26,844 nucleotides of DNA from assembly GCA_964538615.1 (NCBI GenBank), contig CAZIGK010000027.1:1-26844 (forward strand). Reading direction: 5' to 3'. A model generated the notes under the pieces. The model was not told where the DNA came from, made no database searches, and saw only the letters and a list, made by a program, of their open reading frames with translations. This document shows positions 21,997 to 26,844 of the stretch, in pieces (position 1 is the first letter of the stretch; every line of letters begins with the position of its first letter). Made by a program: the position numbers and the translations under genes. The stretch comes from CAZIGK01 sp964538615 (GTDB lineage: Bacteria > Pseudomonadota > Alphaproteobacteria > Rickettsiales > RI-342).

Positions 21997-22734
21997 TCAG
22001 GAGCGCGTTATATCCGCCGATCGTGTCGGCAGTTTGGCATCTGGCGCACGCAAATACAAGGGCTGAACATCGGCTGCTTGCGCTTTTGCCTGTGCCCACA
22101 GGTTCTTCTCCCGTACATAGGCCAGTGCCCCCACGGCAGAAGGTGCTATTTCCTGCACGGCTTGCCCCCAGGGGTTCTGCTCAGCCATGCTACGCAACCG
22201 TGCCTGCGCAATCACTATGCCGGTTATACTTTCAGGCCTGAATCCTGCCTCCTGCGGCGTTTGTACCGCTTCCCACAAAGCCTCTTCTGTAGCCAGTTGA
22301 ACCTCTCCATCCTCATAACCGTTCGGCCAAACCCATTGCGCAGCTACCTGCCCCCGCGCCTGATCCAGCAGGCACAGCAGCGGTTGCACCTGTTCTGCCT
22401 GCTGCCAGTGGGCACCTGCCATGGCTTGCAGGGTTGTCACCCCTATCACTGGGCAATTCGCTGCCAGAGCCATCCCCTGTGCTGCAGCCAGTGCAATGCG
22501 CACACCCGTAAATCCCCCCGGCCCAACGGTTACCACCAGCCCTGCTGCATCGCGCAAAGAGACCCCCACCTCCTCGGCTAAACCAACCGCCGTCGGCACC
22601 AGTTGTTCAGCGGCCTGCCCGCTATCCAAATGCCGCTCCTGCAGGTAGCCGCCAGTCACACAGTCACAGGCGACAGAGGCCTCCCCCAGCGCACTATCCA
22701 TGGCAAACCAACGCGTTTTTTTATGTTCCGACAT
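21997..22734 (-). CDS. tsaB: tRNA threonylcarbamoyladenosine (t6A) biosynthesis protein TsaB
   Basis: This 245-aa protein is the ASKHA-fold partner of TsaD, required for t6A37 modification of ANN-decoding tRNAs. Motifs seen are Ala-Met-Asp-Ser-Ala-Leu-Gly-Glu-Ala-Ser (11-20), Gly-Pro-Gly-Gly-Phe-Thr-Gly-Val-Arg-Ile-Ala-Leu (71-82, diagnostic), Leu-Asp-Gln-Ala-Arg near 127-131, and the C-terminal Leu-Tyr-Leu-Arg-Ala-Pro-Asp-Ala. An AGGA site is some 11 nt upstream. It is the first gene of the minus-strand operon that continues with the lipoprotein and permease. Confidence 0.94.
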   Translation of the reverse strand: MSEHKKTRWFAMDSALGEASVACDCVTGGYLQERHLDSGQAAEQLVPTAVGLAEEVGVSLRDAAGLVVTVGPGGFTGVRIALAAAQGMALAANCPVIGVTTLQAMAGAHWQQAEQVQPLLCLLDQARGQVAAQWVWPNGYEDGEVQLATEEALWEAVQTPQEAGFRPESITGIVIAQARLRSMAEQNPWGQAVQEIAPSAVGALAYVREKNLWAQAKAQAADVQPLYLRAPDAKLPTRSADITRS

Positions 22735-22766
22735 GTATCATTCGTCCTGTCTACACCCCTTTATGC

Positions 22767-22809
22767 ATCATTGCGCCCCCCATTGTGCAATGATTTTTTT
22801 ATTTTTTTC
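22767..22809 (+). terminator. Orphan rho-independent terminator-like hairpin upstream of gltA
   Basis: ATCATTGC (22767-22774) pairs perfectly with GCAATGAT (22787-22794) and is followed by a long run of T (to about 22809, interrupted by one A). It is oriented on the plus strand in the divergent tsaB/gltA gap, where no plus-strand gene precedes it. Confidence 0.7.
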
Positions 22810-22864
22810 AAGCATCCAATACTCTTCTCCTGACCTTTTAAGGCTTGTTTCATATTTTGTGCGC

Positions 22865-22898
22865 TATAAGCTGAACCTGATGTGCTGTGCAATGCACA
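22865..22898 (+). promoter_or_regulatory. Possible gltA promoter region and palindrome
   Basis: A TATAAG hexamer (22865-22870) could be the -10 element, but no good -35 lies at 16-18 bp. A 13-bp palindrome TGTGCA-A-TGCACA (22886-22898) follows it and could be an operator close to the transcription start. Confidence 0.3.
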
Positions 22899-22943
22899 CA
22901 AGCTTGATTCATTTACCGCAAACCATGCAGAGAAAGGCATGTC

Positions 22944-24236
22944 ATGAGCGATCGCAAAGCAACCCTGACCCTTGATAATGGTACAACAGCAGAGTTCCCT
23001 ATCTACTCCCCCACCGAAGGGCCGGATGTGATTGATATTACCAGCCTGTACAAACAAACCGGCATGTTCACCCATGATCCGGGCTTTTTGGCTACCTCTG
23101 CCTGCGAATCCAAAATCACCTTCATTGATGGAGATAAAGGGATTCTGCGTTACCGTGGCTACGATATTGACCAACTGGCCGAACATTGCGAATTTCTGGA
23201 AGTCAGCCACCTGCTGCTGTACGGAGAACTCCCCAACGCACAGGAAAAAGCAGAATTCGACCGCACCATCACCCTGCACACCATGGTACATGAGCAACTG
23301 CAATTCATGTTCCGGGGTTTCCCACGCCGGGCACATCCCATGGCCGTCATGGTGGGTGCTGTCGCGTCTCTGTCCGCTTTTTATCACGATAGTCTGGACA
23401 TTCTGGACCCAGAGCAACGTCAACTCTCCGCCCACCGTATTCTGGCCAAAATGCCAACGCTTGCAGCCATGGCCTACAAATATTCCATAGGCCAACCCTT
23501 CATCTACCCGGATAACACACTCTCCTTCGCAGAGAACTTCCTGCACATGTGCTTCGCCACCCCATGCGAGAAATACACCGTGCACCCGGCGGCTAAAAAA
23601 GCCATTGATAAACTCTTCATTCTGCATGCGGATCACGAACAGAACGCCTCCACCTCCACGGTGCGTCTGGCGGGTTCATCCGGCGCCAATCCCTTCACCT
23701 GCATTGGTGCAGGCATTGCCTCGCTGTGGGGGCCTGCGCATGGCGGCGCCAACGAAGCGGTTATCAAAATGCTGGAAGAAATTTCAGATGCCGACAAAAT
23801 CGGTGAGTTCATTGCCCGCGCCAAAGACAAAGACGACCCCTTCCGTCTGATGGGCTTTGGCCACCGTGTATACAAAAATTACGATCCTCGCGCCAAAGTC
23901 CTGCGGGAATCCTGCCACGAAGTGCTGGAAGCCTTTGGCATGGCCGATGAACCTCTGCTAAAAATCGCCATGAAGCTAGAGCAAATCGCGCTGGAAGATG
24001 ATTATTTCGTCCAACGCAAACTCTACCCGAACGTGGATTTCTATTCCGGCATCATCTACCGCGCTCTGGGCATCCCCACCCAGATGTTCACGGTCATGTT
24101 CGCTATCGCCCGCGCTGTGGGTTGGATTGCCCAATGGAAAGAAATGATTGAAGACCCCAACCAGAAAATTGGCCGTCCTCGCCAACTCTATACGGGTGAA
24201 AGTCACCGCGAATTCAAGCCGGTCAACCAGCGTTAA
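22944..24236 (+). CDS. gltA: Citrate synthase
   Basis: This 430-aa enzyme condenses oxaloacetate and acetyl-CoA to citrate in the TCA cycle. It is the long, hexameric bacterial type. Key active-site motifs are Glu-Gln-Asn-Ala-Ser-Thr-Ser-Thr-Val-Arg, Gly-Pro-Ala-His-Gly-Gly-Ala-Asn-Glu-Ala (catalytic His), Met-Gly-Phe-Gly-His-Arg-Val-Tyr-Lys-Asn-Tyr-Asp-Pro-Arg (substrate-binding His and Arg), and Tyr-Pro-Asn-Val-Asp-Phe-Tyr-Ser-Gly (catalytic Asp). The start has an AAAGG site. It is divergent from tsaB. Confidence 0.98.
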   Translation: MSDRKATLTLDNGTTAEFPIYSPTEGPDVIDITSLYKQTGMFTHDPGFLATSACESKITFIDGDKGILRYRGYDIDQLAEHCEFLEVSHLLLYGELPNAQEKAEFDRTITLHTMVHEQLQFMFRGFPRRAHPMAVMVGAVASLSAFYHDSLDILDPEQRQLSAHRILAKMPTLAAMAYKYSIGQPFIYPDNTLSFAENFLHMCFATPCEKYTVHPAAKKAIDKLFILHADHEQNASTSTVRLAGSSGANPFTCIGAGIASLWGPAHGGANEAVIKMLEEISDADKIGEFIARAKDKDDPFRLMGFGHRVYKNYDPRAKVLRESCHEVLEAFGMADEPLLKIAMKLEQIALEDDYFVQRKLYPNVDFYSGIIYRALGIPTQMFTVMFAIARAVGWIAQWKEMIEDPNQKIGRPRQLYTGESHREFKPVNQR

Positions 24237-24492
24237 GCATTCTCATGACCTCACGGGTGCGGGTGATACAACGCGCACCCTGTGGTTCATTTGCCTGCGG
24301 TTCATTTGCCTGATATTCGTTCGCTTTCGTCCACGTTTTCCCAGCTTATCCGCAGACTGCATGGCATACCTCTCCCCGCCAACAGGCGTCGCCCATGCGG
24401 GGGAGATAGCTGGCGGTAGCTTTGTGGGGTAAAAAGCTTTGGCGGTGTTCACCTGCACCCAACAGGCTGCAAAGCCCACCCAATCGTCCGCT
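24237..24492. other. Convergent intergenic region between gltA and the M3 peptidase
   Basis: The 256-bp gap between two converging genes holds an imperfect GC-rich hairpin (TCTCCCCG at about 24369 with CGGGGGAGA at about 24398), a 7-bp stem GGGTGCG/CGCACCC at about 24256-24282, and a short direct repeat of GGTTCATTTGCCTG (two copies 15 bp apart at about 24284-24312). No clear T-rich terminator for either gene was found. Confidence 0.5.
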
Positions 24493-26292
24493 CTACCCCA
24501 ACGCCTCCAGCGTCTCAATCATCTGCTCAATCACGCGCAGCCCCTTACCCCAAAACTCCGGCTGGCTGGCATCTAACCCAAAAGGTGCCAGCAGTTCTTT
24601 ATGGCGCAGGGTACCTCCGGCTTCCAGCATGGTGAAATATTTATCGGCAAATCCTTCCGGCTGCTCCTGATACACCGTGTAGAGCGCGTTTACCAGACAA
24701 TCACCAAAGGCGTAGGCATACACATAGAAAGGCGTATGCACAAAATGCGGAATATACGACCAGTAATGGGCATATTCCGGGTGGGTAACAATGGCAGGCC
24801 CCAGGCTTTCTGTCTGCACCTGTAACCATAGCTCTCCAATATGTTCCGGGGTGAGCTCTCCCTGTTCCCGGCGTGCCAGATGCAGTTTTTGCTCAAACTG
24901 GCAAAAAGCCACCTGCCGTACCACCGTGTTCAGCATATCTTCCACTTTGCTTGCCAGCATGACCTTGCGCATTTTGGGGTCTGTTGCCTGTTTCAGCAAT
25001 TTTTGAAAGGTCAGTTGCTCCCCAAAGACGGAAGCCGTTTCCGCCAGCGTCAGCGGGGTATCACACATCAGCGCCCCTTGTTTCGCGGAAAGCACCTGAT
25101 GCACCCCATGCCCCAATTCATGCGCCAGCGTCATCACATCACGCTGCTTGCCCTGAAAGTTCAGCAACAGGTAAGGGTGAACGGAAGGCACGGTCGGGTG
25201 AGCAAAAGCACCGGATGCCTTGCCTGCCCGCGTGGGCACATCAATCCATGGCTTGTCAAAAAATACCTGTCCCAACTCTCGCATTCTGGGGTGAAAATCG
25301 CCGTAAGCTTCCAGCACAATGGCTTTGGCTTCGTCCCAGCTAAAGGTCTTGTCAGCGGATTCCGGCAAAGGGGCATTTCTATCCCAATAGTCCATGCTGT
25401 CCTTACCATGCAGCCAGCGCGCTTTCATGCGGTAATAGCGGTGGGCGAGTCTGGGGGCAGCATCCCGCACGGCCTGCATCAGGGCATCCACCACGTCATC
25501 TTCCACAGCGTTAGCCAGATTACGGGCAGACATGGCGGTGGGCAGCTTACGCCAATGATCCTCAATCTCCTTATCCTTGGCCAGTGTATTGGTAATGAGG
25601 GCAAATAATTTGCGGTTTTCTCCCAGTACCCGGCCAATTTCTTTTGCTGCGGCCTTGCGCGTTGCCGGGTCTTTATCCGACAGGCGGTGCAACGCCTGTT
25701 CGGAGGTCATCTCCTCCCCTTCCAGATGAAATACCAGACCGGAGAGCGTTTCATCAAACAGGCGCATCCATGCGGACTGACTGGTGATAGACTTGTCATG
25801 CAGCAGTTTTTCTGCTTCCTGCGACAGTTGGTAAGGGCGGAACTGCCGCACCTCCCGCAGCCACGGCGCATAATGCAACAATGCAGCGGATTCCTGGTAC
25901 GCCAACTCCAGTGCTTCATCTGTTATCTGGTTAATCTCCAGCGTAAAGAACAACAATGCACCGGAAATATCATTCAATGTCTCGGACATATTCTGGTAAA
26001 ATGCAGTAATATCTGCATTTTGCATATCCTGAGAAAATAAAAGCTGGGCGTAGCTGCCCAGTTTGCCCAGCAATTCCTGAATGATTTCATATTCACGGAT
26101 GGCGGTGGCCAGTGCTGCCGCCGGCAAGCGCAACAAGCCACCCTGATAGGTTTTACTAAATTGCTCGGTCAACTGTTGTGCCCGGTTCACATCTGCCTGC
26201 ACAGTGGCATGTTGAAAGGAGGGGTAAAAATCCGTCAGATCCCATGTGGGTAACGCGTTATCTGCAATGCCTGCCTGCGCGGTCTGAATCAT
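24493..26292 (-). CDS. pepF: M3-family zinc oligopeptidase (oligoendopeptidase F type)
   Basis: This 599-aa cytosolic metallopeptidase should cleave short peptides. The zinc motif HELGH is at 391-395, and the third ligand Glu418 lies in Glu-Thr-Ala-Ser-Val-Phe-Gly-Glu. The family's Gly-Ala-Phe-Ala-His-Pro (361-366) and the C-terminal His-Phe-Val-His-Thr-Pro-Phe-Tyr-Val-Tyr-Ala-Tyr-Ala-Phe-Gly region follow. The N-terminal helical domain is complete, with a Trp-Asp-Leu-Thr-Asp-Phe-Tyr start typical of PepF. It is transcribed alone and divergent from alaS. Confidence 0.95.
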   Translation of the reverse strand: MIQTAQAGIADNALPTWDLTDFYPSFQHATVQADVNRAQQLTEQFSKTYQGGLLRLPAAALATAIREYEIIQELLGKLGSYAQLLFSQDMQNADITAFYQNMSETLNDISGALLFFTLEINQITDEALELAYQESAALLHYAPWLREVRQFRPYQLSQEAEKLLHDKSITSQSAWMRLFDETLSGLVFHLEGEEMTSEQALHRLSDKDPATRKAAAKEIGRVLGENRKLFALITNTLAKDKEIEDHWRKLPTAMSARNLANAVEDDVVDALMQAVRDAAPRLAHRYYRMKARWLHGKDSMDYWDRNAPLPESADKTFSWDEAKAIVLEAYGDFHPRMRELGQVFFDKPWIDVPTRAGKASGAFAHPTVPSVHPYLLLNFQGKQRDVMTLAHELGHGVHQVLSAKQGALMCDTPLTLAETASVFGEQLTFQKLLKQATDPKMRKVMLASKVEDMLNTVVRQVAFCQFEQKLHLARREQGELTPEHIGELWLQVQTESLGPAIVTHPEYAHYWSYIPHFVHTPFYVYAYAFGDCLVNALYTVYQEQPEGFADKYFTMLEAGGTLRHKELLAPFGLDASQPEFWGKGLRVIEQMIETLEALG

Positions 26293-26536
26293 GCCTGTCC
26301 CTTATCGCTGAAAAAATGGCGTCAACCCCTGAACCGGAATGTTGACCTGATAGGCAGCCTATCCACCCGCCTCTCAGGTTTCAAGCACAGATAGCATGGC
26401 AGGTGCCATAGAATACGCCTGCGCATACAGGTATTTTCCTGCTGTTTACGCCAAAATCACTAGCCATTCCCTGCTATTTCCTCTATGGCTGATGGAAGTT
26501 TTTTTCTTGTCATCGTTAAGCAGAATGACCCCCCTT
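26293..26536. promoter_or_regulatory. Divergent pepF/alaS intergenic region with two palindromes
   Basis: The 244-bp gap holds two short perfect palindromes: GATAGGC-A-GCCTATC (26349-26363) and ATGGCA-GG-TGCCAT (26396-26409). Both could be operator sites. No other gene was seen. A run of T precedes alaS at about 26502-26511 but no stem that would make a terminator. Confidence 0.4.
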
Positions 26537-26844
26537 ATGACCCTCTCTCTGAAAGATCTTCGCTCTGCGTTCCTGTCGTATTTTGCCAGCCACGGCCATA
26601 CCATTGTGCCGTCCAGCCCGCTGGTACCGCACAACGACCCCACGCTAATGTTCACCAACTCCGGCATGGTGCAGTTCAAAAACCGTTTCACCGGTACAGA
26701 GACAGGCGCATACAGCCGTGCTACCACCGCTCAGAAATCGGTACGTGCCGGTGGCAAACATAATGATCTGGATAATGTCGGCTATACCGCACGCCACCAC
26801 ACATTTTTTGAAGTGCTCGGCAGTTTTCCCTTCGGCGATTCTTT
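26537..26844 (+). CDS. alaS: Alanyl-tRNA synthetase, N-terminal part (cut by window end)
   Basis: The frame runs off the end of the window. It encodes the start of the class II aminoacylation domain: Met-Thr-Leu-Ser-Leu-Lys-Asp-Leu-Arg-Ser-Ala-Phe, Val-Pro-Ser-Ser-Pro-Leu-Val-Pro-His-Asn-Asp-Pro-Thr-Leu-Met-Phe-Thr-Asn-Ser-Gly-Met, then Arg-Ala-Gly-Gly-Lys-His-Asn-Asp-Leu-Asp-Asn-Val-Gly, and Thr-Phe-Phe-Glu-Val-Leu-Gly-Ser-Phe. These are diagnostic AlaRS sequences. The ATG at 26537 fits the family N-terminus best; an in-frame ATG at 26525 is the alternative, and neither has a clear Shine-Dalgarno site. Confidence 0.97.
   Translation, partial: MTLSLKDLRSAFLSYFASHGHTIVPSSPLVPHNDPTLMFTNSGMVQFKNRFTGTETGAYSRATTAQKSVRAGGKHNDLDNVGYTARHHTFFEVLGSFPFGDS

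Noticed and set aside
22761..23636. 291-aa minus frame over the start of gltA
   Set aside because: Antisense to conserved citrate synthase sequence.
24284..24312. Direct repeat of GGTTCATTTGCCTG after gltA
   Set aside because: Only two copies with 15-bp period and no spacers of CRISPR type; most simply a local slippage duplication.
24841..25608. 255-aa plus frame opposite pepF
   Set aside because: Antisense to the M3 peptidase zinc motif region; shadow frame.

Overview
The window looks like chromosomal DNA of an alphaproteobacterium of medium G+C. The lineage cannot be fixed by eye. The best pointers are the adjacent TauE/SafE permease and TIGR02186-type protein, an arrangement known mainly from Alphaproteobacteria, together with the style of the citrate synthase and of the alanyl-tRNA synthetase N-terminus.

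Region 1 (1-2370) is the end of an integrated element. Two small open frames lead into a large serine recombinase whose reading frame runs in phase through the whole of a tRNA-Ser(GGA) gene on the opposite strand. Beyond the tRNA 5' end lies an 86-bp tandem duplication that carries copies of the first 17 nt of the tRNA. Region 2 (2614-7243, minus strand) holds a P2-type cation ATPase and a set of three membrane or membrane-associated genes including an HTTM-domain protein. Region 3 (7549-13263, minus strand) is a run of eleven mostly small genes with stress-type signatures: a repetitive disordered protein with four Gly-Trp repeats, a short protein ending in the SFPASDPPS motif, a DUF4142 protein, a hemerythrin-like protein, a 55-aa membrane protein, a second small membrane protein, a secreted tyrosine-rich protein, an SDR oxidoreductase, two very hydrophilic proteins with overlapping genes, and a glycine-zipper protein of the YflT/17M type, followed by tandem terminators. 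Nearly every gene has its own good Shine-Dalgarno site.

Region 4 (13535-18360) has endonuclease V, a 724-aa protein I cannot assign, an RDD membrane protein overlapping bioD, and tRNA-Pro(UGG) with a clean terminator. Region 5 (18503-19699) has two Cys/His-rich exported proteins and a CsaA-like tRNA-binding protein. Region 6 (19712-22734, minus strand) is a tsaB - lipoprotein - TauE/SafE permease - TIGR02186 operon. Region 7 has citrate synthase, an M3 oligopeptidase, and the first third or less of a divergent alaS that runs off the window.

The housekeeping genes are ordinary. The parts worth attention are the integration site at tRNA-Ser, the stress-type cluster (including a small gene below the usual ORF length cutoff), the unassigned 724-aa protein, the Cys-rich pair, and an orphan terminator upstream of gltA. 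No CRISPR array, rRNA or insertion sequence was seen. All calls come from reading the sequence; no database search was possible.
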